DNA from: Pseudomonadota bacterium
GTDB taxonomy: Bacteria; Myxococcota_A; Polyangia; Fen-1088
Length of the DNA: 38,029 bases
Direction: 5' to 3'
NCBI GenBank assembly: GCA_017881245.1
Contig: JADGRC010000004.1
Coordinates: 1 to 38,029 of the forward strand
Part shown: piece by piece, positions 1 to 8,009 of the stretch
Layout: every line of letters starts with the position of its first letter
Position numbering within the stretch: the stretch's first letter is position 1
The notes under the pieces: generated by a model
What the model was told of the DNA's origin: nothing
Seen by the model: only the letters and a program-made list of their open reading frames with translations
The model's database searches: none
Program-made: the position numbers and the translations under genes

Positions 1-928
1 CGTCGACATTGATCGAGCCGCGCGCGTGGTCAACGGTCCCATCGTCAATCACGGTGCACAAGGGCGACGCGACGATCTGACCAAGTTGGTCCGTGTAGTT
101 GGACGTCTTCTTCCGATTGAAGTCAGCTTCCAGGCCATGCCCCACGGCCTCGTGCAACAGAATTCCCGACTCGCCGGCGCCGAGAACGACCTCCATCGGC
201 CCGGCGGGCGCATCGACCGCGTGGAGCATCACCAGGGCCAGGCGCGCGGCCTCCCGGCCGTGCTCCTCCGGGCTCTGGCCCGGCCGAAGGAAATACTCCA
301 ACCCGAATCGTCCGGCTCCTCCGGAACGTCCCCCCTGGCGTTGCTTTCCCTCCTCCGCGACGGCGCTGACGCCGAATCGAATCATCGGCTGCCGATCGTG
401 GGCGAACGCGCCGTCCGACGAGACCACCAAGACCTCACGCCACTCCTCCGCCAGTGATACCTCGACGCGCACGATGCGCGGATCGGCGGCCCGCGCCGCC
501 ACGTCGGCGCGACGGAGCAGGGCAATCTTTTCAGCGCCCGCGAGGTCCAGCGAGGAGCGCTCAATGGGATAGAAGCTGGGCAGTTTCACCGCGCGAACCG
601 CTATCGGTCCGGGCGCGCCCCCGGCCGACGCGATCTGCGCGGCCGTGCGCGCGGCGTCCAACATGCGCGCCTCGGACAATTCCTCCGTGTAGGCGTATCC
701 GGTCGCATCCCCGCGCAACACGCGAACGCCGAGGCCCACGGTGACACCACGACCGACGGTGCGCACCCTACCCTCTTCCAGTAGAAAGTCGGCGCCCGAT
801 CGGTACTCGAAATAGAGATCCGCGTAGTCTCCACCGGATCCCAGCGCAACGCCCAGCAACCGCTCCCCGAGCGCCGCGTCGATTTTTTCGAGGGGCGTCG
901 CCGCCCCCATCCCAACCGCGACATTCAT
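1..928 (-). CDS. tldD: TldD-family metalloprotease, C-terminus cut by window edge
   Basis: This is a zinc metalloprotease of the TldD/PmbA family, which in other bacteria forms a TldD/TldE heterodimer that degrades unfolded peptides and matures some modified peptides in the cytoplasm. About 309 of roughly 480 residues are visible. The N-terminal domain is followed by the family's zinc motif HEAVGH at residues 259-264 and by ADFNRKKTSNY just after it. The start is the ATG at 928; the same frame upstream is His-rich with no ATG. No Shine-Dalgarno is obvious. The partner TldE/PmbA is not in the window and may lie just beyond the left edge. The family call rests on the motif and flanking residues and is firm; the physiological substrate is unknown. 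Confidence 0.92.
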   Translation of the reverse strand, partial: MNVAVGMGAATPLEKIDAALGERLLGVALGSGGDYADLYFEYRSGADFLLEEGRVRTVGRGVTVGLGVRVLRGDATGYAYTEELSEARMLDAARTAAQIASAGGAPGPIAVRAVKLPSFYPIERSSLDLAGAEKIALLRRADVAARAADPRIVRVEVSLAEEWREVLVVSSDGAFAHDRQPMIRFGVSAVAEEGKQRQGGRSGGAGRFGLEYFLRPGQSPEEHGREAARLALVMLHAVDAPAGPMEVVLGAGESGILLHEAVGHGLEADFNRKKTSNYTDQLGQIVASPLCTVIDDGTVDHARGSINVD

Positions 929-1101
929 CGGCGCAACCGCCGGCTTCGGTCGATCGTTTTTCGTGCCATGTCCATGATGATGACCGACGGCCGGGTGCCG
1001 ACGCTAGTCGATTTCGACGCGACTTTGGCCCGAACGCCTCCGAGAGGTCGGGGACGAGGCTCGGCCTCTCGACAGACTCCTAACCGATTGTCCGTCGACT
1101 C

Positions 1102-1671
1102 TCAGCCACGACTGGGAGGCAACCCCAACTCGTCTCCCGTATGAACCTTGATCTTCGTCAATCCGCGAACCTCGACCTGCCGAATCCGCTCACGTGTCAG
1201 GTTCAAGATGGCTCCCACCTCTTCCAAGGTGATGCCCCCCCGGTCGGCCACGTCGAGTGAACACGTCTCGGCCATCTCCCAGACTTCCAGGTGTGGGAAG
1301 TTCAGCTTGATGGCACCGCTTTCCGGATTCACGTCGAGATACAGGTGGTGAGAGCAGCTCACGAACGGGCACGGCCGCGTCATCGACATACATTCCTGAC
1401 GCGTCTGGGGGCGCACGACGTCAGTGGGATACACCATGGTCTCGGCAAGCCGTTTTTCCTCGCGCGTCAGGCGCTTGGGCGCGATGGTCTTCGAACGAAC
1501 CCGCCCGTCGCGCCCGGCCGAATGGACTTTACGCCGAATGCGCGCCACTTCCGGCTGCGGGAGATCATCCTCGATTTGCTCCGCCGTCTTCATCACCCGC
1601 TCATCTCCTTCTTCCGCCGATTCGCCCATCTTGTCCTCCGAGAACCCGTCGTCGTCTGGTAAGTCATCCAT
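1102..1671 (-). CDS. Stand-alone sigma-70 region-4-like HTH protein with Cys/His core
   Basis: A 189-residue probable DNA-binding protein. The N-terminus (1-45) is acidic, residues 46-75 are basic, and residues 147-175 ([21 protein letters not shown]) match the helix-turn-helix of sigma-70 region 4, which reads the -35 element. It has no region 2, so it is not a complete sigma factor. The middle holds C94, C101, C106 and C137 with H108 and H109, a cluster that could bind a metal or Fe-S centre; that is inference. The ATG at 1671 is preceded by GGGAGGGG at good spacing, which fixes the start. It lies 45 bases downstream of the MerR gene on the same strand, so the two are probably co-transcribed. 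Related proteins are, from memory, common in Myxococcota and their phages, with function not settled. Confidence 0.85.
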   Translation of the reverse strand: MDDLPDDDGFSEDKMGESAEEGDERVMKTAEQIEDDLPQPEVARIRRKVHSAGRDGRVRSKTIAPKRLTREEKRLAETMVYPTDVVRPQTRQECMSMTRPCPFVSCSHHLYLDVNPESGAIKLNFPHLEVWEMAETCSLDVADRGGITLEEVGAILNLTRERIRQVEVRGLTKIKVHTGDELGLPPSRG

Positions 1672-1716
1672 GGCTATTTCCCCTCCCGTGTAGACCCTGG
1701 CGGTCGAGCCCCAAGA

Positions 1717-2328
1717 TCAATAAAGGTCATTTCCGCCCCCGACGGCGGCTGCTGCCGATGTCGCCGACTCCTGTCGTTCACTGAGGTGACGTTCGAGACT
1801 GGCGATCCGGCGGACCAACTCGCCCGCGGCTCGCTTGGCTTCGACAATTTCCTGTTCCAGATGGCGGCGCTTTTCGGGACTGTGGGTACTTGGTCCCTTG
1901 GCCTCACGCTCGAAGCCAGTCAACAACTCGCGCAGGTCCTTCTCGACGCCGTCGATCTCGTCCTTGAACCGAACGAATGAGCGCTGGATCTCTTCGATGG
2001 TCAGGTTGTCCGCCATCATTCCCTTGACGGCGTTGACCCGGCGCACGACGTGCGCCGGATAGATCCCGCACGATCCGCGGTGTTTACCTTTGCGCCCTAC
2101 GCGTACCGAACGCGGCAACAGGCCGAGCTGCACGTACTTCCGAAGCGTCGCTTCCGAGAAGCGAATCCCCCTGGTTTCGAAGACGTCGACGATCTGGCGC
2201 GACGTGAGCCCGCCCGGACTGCCCTGCTCGATTTCCTGAACCTCTCGTTCGTCGAGGGTACCCGACACACGCGGGGTCGGCTTCCAGCGAGACGCCTCAG
2301 TCTCCGTCCTATCAGGCGTGCGTCTCAT
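1717..2328 (-). CDS. MerR-family transcriptional regulator
   Basis: A 203-residue regulator. Residues about 41-105 form a MerR-type winged helix: LTSRQIVDVFETRGIRFSEA, then TLRKYVQLGLLPRS, then a wing with KGKHRGSCGIYPAHVVRR. Residues about 120-190 are heptad-like and rich in Glu, Arg and Leu, as in the antiparallel coiled coil through which MerR proteins dimerise. No ligand-binding domain follows, and a Gly/Ala-rich tail ends the protein. The ATG at 2328 lacks a Shine-Dalgarno; the predicted transcription start lies only a few bases upstream, so the mRNA may be nearly leaderless. The promoter carries a long palindrome, so autoregulation is likely. The sigma-4-like gene follows after 45 bases. 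The effector is unknown. Confidence 0.88.
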   Translation of the reverse strand: MRRTPDRTETEASRWKPTPRVSGTLDEREVQEIEQGSPGGLTSRQIVDVFETRGIRFSEATLRKYVQLGLLPRSVRVGRKGKHRGSCGIYPAHVVRRVNAVKGMMADNLTIEEIQRSFVRFKDEIDGVEKDLRELLTGFEREAKGPSTHSPEKRRHLEQEIVEAKRAAGELVRRIASLERHLSERQESATSAAAAVGGGNDLY

Positions 2329-2340
2329 CTGGTGCTATCG

Positions 2341-2370
2341 AATGTAGTCTATTCAATAGATTACATGCAA
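2341..2370 (-). promoter_or_regulatory. MerR-type promoter with palindromic operator
   Basis: On the minus strand a TTGCAT (-35, 2370-2365) and a TACATT (-10, 2346-2341) are separated by 18 bases. A 25-base palindrome at 2342-2366 fills the spacer, with 11 of 12 base pairs matched; its core is TCTATT-N-AATAGA. A dyad placed between the -35 and -10 boxes is the hallmark of MerR-controlled promoters, and the first gene downstream is the MerR gene. The site also lies upstream of the exported-protein gene at 2535, so control of both is possible. Confidence 0.7.
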
Positions 2371-2534
2371 TGGAAAAGTAGCTGTGAATTTGTTCAGTTG
2401 TGGCCACATGAGTCGCGCACGTCGTGTGCACTTCCGATCGCTCGTCGCCGCTTTGCTTCTCGTCTCGGCTTCGTGTTGCTCGCGGCTTGGATCTTTGAAG
2501 CCTCGTGGGGGCTCGGACCTATACTCAAATTCCG

Positions 2535-3161
2535 ATGTCACCAATCCGCGGACCACTCAATCAGACGCCTCGACGCCGATCCGTCTCGATGATGCCGATT
2601 GCGTTCGCGTTCGCCGTGGCGGCCGCGTTCGCCTCCGTGCCGGCGGGTGCGCTGGGCCCCAACGCTCGCAGGTTGACCGACGTTCGCTCCGGCATCTCTG
2701 TCGAGGCATCCAGCGGGTGGACGCTCTCACAGCGGACCGGCTATGCGGGAACGGTCGCGTTGTTCGTGCATGCCGACGGCAGTCGTATCTCCGTGACCGC
2801 GACGACCACCGTCGCTCGTGATGCCGAGGCGCTGTACGAACAGAATCGACCGGGCCTCGTGGCTCAAGGCCTGATTCCCTCACCCGCCACTCCGGGCGCG
2901 CGCGGTTCAGTCTCCGTTGATCTGACCGTGGTCGGACGAACGGACAGGATGCGCCAGCTCTATCTGGTGCGGGACATCCCAGGCGGCCGTCAGGCGATCG
3001 TTCTAACGCTGGTCTCGAACGTGAAATCCTTCGCGGCGCGGGCTCCGGCGCTCGACTTCGTCGCGACCCGCTTGACGCTGGAGGATCCGCCGCCGCCGTC
3101 GGGATCGAATCGTACTCAAGGGGTCGGCTTGACGGGGACCGGAGGCGTCAGCGTGCGCTGA
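2535..3161 (+). CDS. Exported protein of unknown function
   Basis: A 208-residue protein with an export signal: an Arg-rich n-region (TPRRRSVS), a hydrophobic stretch (MPIAFAFAVAAAFASV) and an Ala-rich cleavage region near PAGALG. The mature part begins RRLTDVRSGISVEASSGW and is a compact alpha/beta-looking domain without Cys, of the kind seen in small periplasmic proteins that accompany stress or outer-membrane functions; I do not recognise the family. The ATG at 2535 was chosen because it keeps the basic n-region. A GTG at 2505 and an ATG at 2589 are in frame; the latter would give an uncharged n-region. The tail is Pro/Gly-rich. It is divergent from the MerR gene and converges on the endopeptidase gene 27 bases away. 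Confidence 0.7.
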   Translation: MSPIRGPLNQTPRRRSVSMMPIAFAFAVAAAFASVPAGALGPNARRLTDVRSGISVEASSGWTLSQRTGYAGTVALFVHADGSRISVTATTTVARDAEALYEQNRPGLVAQGLIPSPATPGARGSVSVDLTVVGRTDRMRQLYLVRDIPGGRQAIVLTLVSNVKSFAARAPALDFVATRLTLEDPPPPSGSNRTQGVGLTGTGGVSVR

Positions 3162-3188
3162 CCGAGCGCGGCCCGCCCCCCGTCAACC

Positions 3189-4145
3189 TCACGACGTCGC
3201 GCGCGGACGACCCACCAACATCTGTTCACGGGTGCGTAGAACCTGCAGAAGGGCCGACGACGCGTCGACACCCGAAGGGTGACCAAAAGGCGCCTCCATA
3301 TACTTCCAACGTTTCTTCCACCAGCGCACCGGCCCGTGGTCGTGGCACCCGCGTGCGCGATCACGCGGATCGCAGTAGATGCGCACGTGCATGTGATCGT
3401 CATGAGGCTCCGCGTCCGACGGTTGGCGAATGATCTGTAAGGCGCGCGCCAACAGGTCCGGGTCATCGCCGTCCGCGACACCCTGTTGAATCAACCGCGC
3501 GGCCAAGTCACGTTGAACGAAGATCCACTGCACCTCGACGTCGGAATCGCGCAACAGCGCGCAAATGAAGCGCCAATTCCGGCGCACATCGAACCGGGCG
3601 TCCGGGACCGGTCGCGCCGGCGCAGCGGCGCCTTGCGGGGGAGACCAGCGGGCGGCGCGCCCGTTCCGGTCAAAGTGGATCATCGAGTTTCCCTGGCCTT
3701 CCGGTCGGCCCGCCGGGTCCGCGACATAGTAGAAAATATCCACATCGCGACCACTCTGATGAGACTTGTGCTCGACCGATCCGCCACCATTGTGGCGCGA
3801 GAGATCTCCGACCGCGGCCTGCGACCCTGGGTATGCCTCGGCCACGGCGCGGCTCGCGCGGACGATGAGACCCACCAGCTCATCCGAGCCGAAGTTGCTT
3901 TGACGGGCCCGCCAGGGTGCTGGAATCACATAGCCGTCTCCCGCCTGCGGGAGAGCCGCTGGATGTCGCAAGGTCCCGTTGGCGTGCCACCCCACCGAGT
4001 CACTGGTCCCGTCAAACCCAAAGACCCCCGCGCATCCCACATCGAATAGCACCGCGCCAATCACGACGACCGGCAACATTGTGTTCGACAGATGAACCCG
4101 CGCTCGCGTGATTGGAACGACTAAGTGCGTGGCCGGGGGCTTCAT
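3189..4145 (-). CDS. Penicillin-insensitive murein endopeptidase-like protein (MepA family)
   Basis: A 318-residue predicted peptidoglycan endopeptidase of the MepA (LAS metallopeptidase) type, which cleaves D-Ala-meso-DAP cross-links in the envelope. The zinc-site motifs are present: KSHQSGRDVDIFYY with H129 and D136, and EPHDDHMHVRIYC with H251 and H253. A hydrophobic segment at about 23-37 ending in VGC (C38) suggests a signal peptide or lipoprotein anchor, although an Asp inside it is unusual. The start is the ATG at 4145; an ATG at 4079 is a shorter alternative that would lose the basic n-region. The gene lies 58 bases downstream of the DksA-like gene on the same strand and may share its transcript. 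Upstream in this frame is only the shadow of the DksA gene. Confidence 0.85.
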   Translation of the reverse strand: MKPPATHLVVPITRARVHLSNTMLPVVVIGAVLFDVGCAGVFGFDGTSDSVGWHANGTLRHPAALPQAGDGYVIPAPWRARQSNFGSDELVGLIVRASRAVAEAYPGSQAAVGDLSRHNGGGSVEHKSHQSGRDVDIFYYVADPAGRPEGQGNSMIHFDRNGRAARWSPPQGAAAPARPVPDARFDVRRNWRFICALLRDSDVEVQWIFVQRDLAARLIQQGVADGDDPDLLARALQIIRQPSDAEPHDDHMHVRIYCDPRDRARGCHDHGPVRWWKKRWKYMEAPFGHPSGVDASSALLQVLRTREQMLVGRPRATS

Positions 4146-4203
4146 CGCGACAAACGGGGAAACGTCGAAGGTGGGCACCTGGCGCGAACGTCCCGCCCCT
4201 GTT

Positions 4204-4581
4204 TCAGCCGTAGGCCTTCTCCACCCGCTCTTGATCTTCCTTGCACCGGATACACAGCGTCGTCTCCAAGCGCGCCTCCAGTCGCTTGATGGAGATCGAC
4301 TCCCCGCAAGTCTCGCAAATGCCGAAACTGCCACTGTCGATCTTGCCGAGCGCCCGGTCGATTTTCTCGAGAAAAACTTTTTCGCGACCGCGCAACCTGA
4401 AAGTGAAAGATTGCAAATACTCGGACGAGGCGAGATCCATCTCGTCGGGTAAATCATCCGAATCGAGCGCCATATCCTCGTGCAGCGTGCGCTGCGCGTT
4501 GCGCAAGATTTCCTTTTTCCGCGACAGGAGGATGTCCCTGAATCGCTTGAGATCCTTCTTCTTAAGGCCTGTCCCTTCCAT
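4204..4581 (-). CDS. dksA: DksA/TraR-family RNA polymerase-binding protein
   Basis: A 125-residue C4 zinc-finger protein. DksA proteins enter the secondary channel of RNA polymerase and, with ppGpp, tune initiation at rRNA, tRNA and amino-acid promoters. Residues 5-70 form the coiled coil, with an acidic turn at DSDDLPDEMDLAS. The zinc finger is CETCGE followed by CIRCKE in the C-terminal third. The start is the ATG at 4581; a 5-bp hairpin (4592-4605) sits just upstream in the leader and the Shine-Dalgarno is weak. A good sigma-70-type promoter lies at 4634-4662. The length is shorter than E. coli DksA (151 residues), as in many delta-type homologues. It could equally be called a TraR/DksA paralogue. 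Confidence 0.88.
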   Translation of the reverse strand: MEGTGLKKKDLKRFRDILLSRKKEILRNAQRTLHEDMALDSDDLPDEMDLASSEYLQSFTFRLRGREKVFLEKIDRALGKIDSGSFGICETCGESISIKRLEARLETTLCIRCKEDQERVEKAYG

Positions 4582-4633
4582 CTATGCTCTCGCGCCAAAG
4601 GGCGCCAAATTCCCACAAAAAGGGTAGCCCCCG

Positions 4634-4662
4634 ATACTACTGGCCAGTCCCTATGTCGTCAA
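4634..4662 (-). promoter_or_regulatory. Predicted sigma-70 promoter of the dksA-like gene
   Basis: On the minus strand TTGACG (4662-4657) and TAGTAT (4639-4634) are separated by exactly 17 bases, matching 5/6 and 4/6 of the consensus. The predicted start lies about 45 bases upstream of the ATG at 4581, leaving a leader that contains a small GC hairpin. Confidence 0.55.
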
Positions 4663-4754
4663 CGTCCTCGACCAAACGACACGACCACGCGCAGGCGCGC
4701 CGGTGCCCTCCAATCGCAGGGACGATCTTCACGCTACACCCTGCCGCGGCTCGT

Positions 4755-7274
4755 TCAGAATGCGTAACGTGACACGAACTGGGGCTGGCCCGAGATCATG
4801 TCCACGCCAGGGCCCGGGTCGAAATCGGAGGCATCGGAATCCCCCCCAATTAGCGCGAACCCCGTCGGACCCGCCGCTAATCCAGAAAGAGTCGTGCTGG
4901 TCCCCCCAACCGCCAAGGTCCACATCGGAACCTGGTCGGCGCCGAGCATGGTGACCGTGGCAAGGTACTGTGCCGACGAGGGGTCAAGGTACGATCCCCA
5001 GTACAGCACTCCGGCGTTCGGGGCAGCGCCGAGCCCGGACACGGCTCCGTCGGGCGTCCTCGCAACCCACGCGAACTTCCCATCCTGCATCAGCTTGAGC
5101 AGAAAACCCGAGCGATCGACGGCTGTGCGATTGGCCACCCCGGCGCCAGAATCAAAATCAACTGTTCCCGTGAACCAACCGCCCAAATAGATGGATCCAT
5201 CCATGCTTGCCGCGATGTCATTCACCCAAACCGTGCTGTCCATGCCCCCCCCAAGGGTCCAGTCACCAAGGTAGGTTCCCGTCGCCGACAACTGAAGTAC
5301 GAAGCCATCACCCATCGGCGCCGCGACCGTTCGCATGACAACCCCACTTCCCGGATCGAAGTCACAAGCCCCATCGAACGAACCCGTTGCCCACACCGTG
5401 CCGTTCGAGGCGACAGCAGTCCTTCCGATACTGGCATAGCAGGCAGTCCCCCCAACCAACGCGACCCACCCGAAGGCGCCCGCGCTGTTCAACTTGACAA
5501 CGAACGATGAATTGTCGCTGACCGTTCGAGCGGCAACGTCAATCCCGGGATCGAAATCGAAGGTCGTGAAGCCGGAGACACCTCCAGAAATGTACAGACC
5601 GCCGTTGGCGTCCATGGAAAGTGCGTTGCCCCATACCTGATTGTCAATGGTCGTCGCCGTCCAGGTATCGGCCCAAACGCGAGCGCCGTCGCTGCTCAGC
5701 TTCAGGACATAGACCCCAATGACTCCCGTGTCAGGCGCCGTGTGCGAGTCGACACCGGGGCCGGGGTCCAGATCGATCGCCGTATCAAAACCGCCGAGCA
5801 CAACCACGGACGCTCCATCGGGCGCCACCACAAGTCCGGCGATGCCGTCGGAGCCGGGGCCACCAAACGTGCGCGTCCAGGCATAGGTCCCGCTGGCATT
5901 GATTTTGGTGACGAAAACGTCCCCCGAAAAATTGCCGGTGTCGTCTCTGCTCGACCGTCGGAGATCTTGGCCCCCCGTGGGATCGAAATTCGCGGCCCCC
6001 GAGAACGTCCCCGCCAGGTACAAGGTTCCGTCCGCCGCCATCGCCGTGGAGGAATAGGACAAGGTCTCCCATGAAACGGCGAGCGTGCCCAGATAGCGCG
6101 GCAGACACGACGCGGCGGAAGATCCCCAGGCCGCCTCGCAGTCGTGGCTGGTCATGTCGCAGCTCCCGTACCCCGGTGCGCAAATGGGATCGACACAGGT
6201 GGCCCCGCCCGCGGCGCACATCGAATTGACATGCGCCAACGAGCAGGTCGGCCTGGCGCCGCAGGCGCCGCAGTTCTGTTCGGTATCCAACGACGACTCG
6301 CAGCCAGGCTGATCGTCACAGTCGGCCCAGCCGGGCTGACAAGCCACGGGGGTGCATTTTCCCGCAATGCAGGCAGCGTCGGGAAAAAGAACGTTCTGTC
6401 CGTTGCCGCATCGGAACCCGCACGAACCGCAATTCATGGGATCCGTGTTTATGTCGGTACACGTGGAGCCGCACGCATTCGGAAATGGGGGTGCGCAGGT
6501 CACGCTACACACACCGCTGTTCCGGTTGATCAAGGCACAGATCGGCGCGGTTCCCGGGCAGGCACGACCGCAGCGACCACAGTTCTCTGGTTGGCTGACA
6601 TCGGTTTCGCAGCCGTCATCGACGCTGGAATTGCAATTCGCGAATCCCAGCCGACACGAATACGTACTGAATGTGCAGGTCCGGTTGACACAGGAGACGA
6701 ATGAACCAAGAACGTTGGGCAATTTCGTACAATCGTGGCCACACACGCCGCAATTGCGAGGGTCGTCAAGGGATCCACATCCCCCTTCGGCCACCGAACC
6801 ATCGTTGGCGGCGTCGACAGGCGGCTGGGTACTGTCAGGTGAACCATCCTTTGGCGGGCCGTCCGTCGCGGGCGACGCGTCCGTCGTGGGCGACGCGTCC
6901 ACCATGGGCGATGCGTCAGTCGCGGGCGACCCGTCCGTAGCGGGCGACGCGTCCGTCGCGGGCGACGCGTCCACCGTGGGCGATGCGTCCGCAGTGGGCA
7001 GCGCATCAGTCACAAGCGCGGCGTCGCTCGGCAACCGTTCCGCTCCACTGTCTCGCACGTCATTTCCTCCAGCACCTCCTGCCCCGACGGCACCGCCCGC
7101 ACCGGCCATGTTTGTCTCCGGACTGGAGCCGCGATCCAGCGCGTCCTTGGCGTCTCCCTTTCCGTCGAGGCCACCATCGGTGCCGCGATTCGTGGACTGT
7201 CCGCCACATCCCGCGATCGCCAGGACAACTACGCAAATCAGCGCGACCCAACCCGTCGACCCGCGGTACGGCAT
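4755..7274 (-). CDS. Large Cys-rich lipoprotein with SBBP-like beta-propeller repeats
   Basis: An 839-residue surface-type lipoprotein. The signal ALICVVVLAIAGC gives a lipid-anchored C23. Residues about 94-141 are eight hexapeptides of the type xxDASP, a flexible stalk. Residues about 165-385 hold repeated Cys modules such as NCGVCGHDC, NCGRCGRAC, NCGSCGFRC and NCGACG, a Stig1-like pattern common in myxobacterial secreted proteins. From about 395 to the end come repeats with DFDPGxG and KLNxxGxFxW motifs, as in SBBP-type beta-propellers. The ATG at 7274 has GGAG eight bases upstream. Function is unknown; adhesion or surface binding is a guess from the architecture. It is divergent from the IPT/TIG lipoprotein gene. 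Confidence 0.85.
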   Translation of the reverse strand: MPYRGSTGWVALICVVVLAIAGCGGQSTNRGTDGGLDGKGDAKDALDRGSSPETNMAGAGGAVGAGGAGGNDVRDSGAERLPSDAALVTDALPTADASPTVDASPATDASPATDGSPATDASPMVDASPTTDASPATDGPPKDGSPDSTQPPVDAANDGSVAEGGCGSLDDPRNCGVCGHDCTKLPNVLGSFVSCVNRTCTFSTYSCRLGFANCNSSVDDGCETDVSQPENCGRCGRACPGTAPICALINRNSGVCSVTCAPPFPNACGSTCTDINTDPMNCGSCGFRCGNGQNVLFPDAACIAGKCTPVACQPGWADCDDQPGCESSLDTEQNCGACGARPTCSLAHVNSMCAAGGATCVDPICAPGYGSCDMTSHDCEAAWGSSAASCLPRYLGTLAVSWETLSYSSTAMAADGTLYLAGTFSGAANFDPTGGQDLRRSSRDDTGNFSGDVFVTKINASGTYAWTRTFGGPGSDGIAGLVVAPDGASVVVLGGFDTAIDLDPGPGVDSHTAPDTGVIGVYVLKLSSDGARVWADTWTATTIDNQVWGNALSMDANGGLYISGGVSGFTTFDFDPGIDVAARTVSDNSSFVVKLNSAGAFGWVALVGGTACYASIGRTAVASNGTVWATGSFDGACDFDPGSGVVMRTVAAPMGDGFVLQLSATGTYLGDWTLGGGMDSTVWVNDIAASMDGSIYLGGWFTGTVDFDSGAGVANRTAVDRSGFLLKLMQDGKFAWVARTPDGAVSGLGAAPNAGVLYWGSYLDPSSAQYLATVTMLGADQVPMWTLAVGGTSTTLSGLAAGPTGFALIGGDSDASDFDPGPGVDMISGQPQFVSRYAF
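6852..6995 (-). repeat. Eight 18-bp in-frame tandem repeats (xxDASP stalk)
   Basis: Eight consecutive 18-base units encode TADASP, TVDASP, ATDASP, ATDGSP, ATDASP, MVDASP, TTDASP and ATDGPP. The units are similar at the DNA level (gcgggcgacgcgtccgt-type), so the copy number may vary between strains by slippage, changing stalk length. Confidence 0.8.
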
Positions 7275-7344
7275 AGGTTATCTCCAGTCACGAGGGAGTA
7301 GGAAAATACTCGAGGCTAGGTTATCGGATTCCGGCAACTATTCA

Positions 7345-7405
7345 CCTAACGCTGCCTGCGACACACGGCGCGCGGCCTAACCGCGGCCTAACGCCACCTG
7401 CGACA
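7345..7405. repeat. Spaced direct repeats in a divergent promoter region
   Basis: Two 19-base copies of CCTAACGCYRCCTGCGACA (7345-7363 and 7387-7405) start 42 bases apart, about four helical turns. An 11-base unit GCGGCCTAACS is tandemly doubled at 7372-7393, adding a third CCTAAC. The repeats lie in the 253-base gap between divergent lipoprotein genes and could be regulator binding sites; this is inference. Confidence 0.45.
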
Positions 7406-7527
7406 ATCTGGACACCAGCGCGAGGTGTCAAACCGCACTCGACCTCACACTCAAACGAAGCGCAGACGACACACAACCTCGCGGGACGCCTTGACCCGCC
7501 CCGGGCGGCGGCAGTAAGTTGCCTTCC

Positions 7528-7956
7528 ATGACTATCAAGCGCGCGATCGGTCTGGTCATTTCTGCCGGTCTCGTTGTCGCCATGGCGGCCTGCCAGCAAA
7601 GTGGGGGCCCCGCCAAGATCGACAAGATCGAACCTCCGCAGGGAACCACCGCGGGTGGCGAAGAAGTGACCATCATCGGCGACGGCTTTCAACCTGGAAA
7701 AACCCAGGCCGAAGTTCGATTCGGGCGTAAGAGATCGGAAGTGGTGACCATCGCCTCCACGGGCAAGATCAAGGTGGTCACGCCGGTCGGTGACAAAGGG
7801 CCGGTCGATGTCACGATCGCATTCGACGACGGTCGCGCGTTCAAGCTGCCGAACGGCTTCCGCTACGTCGAGCCGGCCGAGAATCAGAACGCTCGCAACG
7901 CCTTCTTTCAGACCAACAAGTCCGGCACGCAGAAGATCGAGCTGGAGAAGAAGTAA
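7528..7956 (+). CDS. IPT/TIG-domain lipoprotein
   Basis: A 142-residue protein with a lipoprotein signal, MTIKRAIGLV then ISAGLVVAMAAC, giving lipidated C22. Residues about 30-115 form one IPT/TIG immunoglobulin-like fold: KIEPPQGTTAGGEEVTIIGD, GFQPGKTQAEVRFG, then VTIAFDDGRAFKLPNGFRY. Such domains serve in binding on cell surfaces. The tail is charged (ELEKK). The ATG at 7528 is preferred over the in-frame TTG at 7519 because it starts directly on the basic n-region. It is divergent from the large lipoprotein and convergent with the FHA gene 53 bases downstream; a short GC hairpin (7965-7982) sits between the two stops. Confidence 0.8.
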   Translation: MTIKRAIGLVISAGLVVAMAACQQSGGPAKIDKIEPPQGTTAGGEEVTIIGDGFQPGKTQAEVRFGRKRSEVVTIASTGKIKVVTPVGDKGPVDVTIAFDDGRAFKLPNGFRYVEPAENQNARNAFFQTNKSGTQKIELEKK

Positions 7957-8009
7957 CCTGCGCGGGCGAGATTCGCCTCGCCGCCGTATCCCTTCCGACG
8001 CCGCGCGGA

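Noticed and set aside
2384-2821. A plus-strand frame starting with a lipoprotein-like signal (SRARRVHFRSLVAALLLVSA, then SCC).
   Set aside because: It overlaps the better exported-protein gene in another frame, its later part has shadow composition, and the lipobox is poor. A frameshift joining this signal to the downstream gene is possible but unsupported.
7010-7228. CRISPR-like repetition in the lipoprotein stalk region.
   Set aside because: The repeats are 18 bases, contiguous, in frame and coding; there are no spacers.
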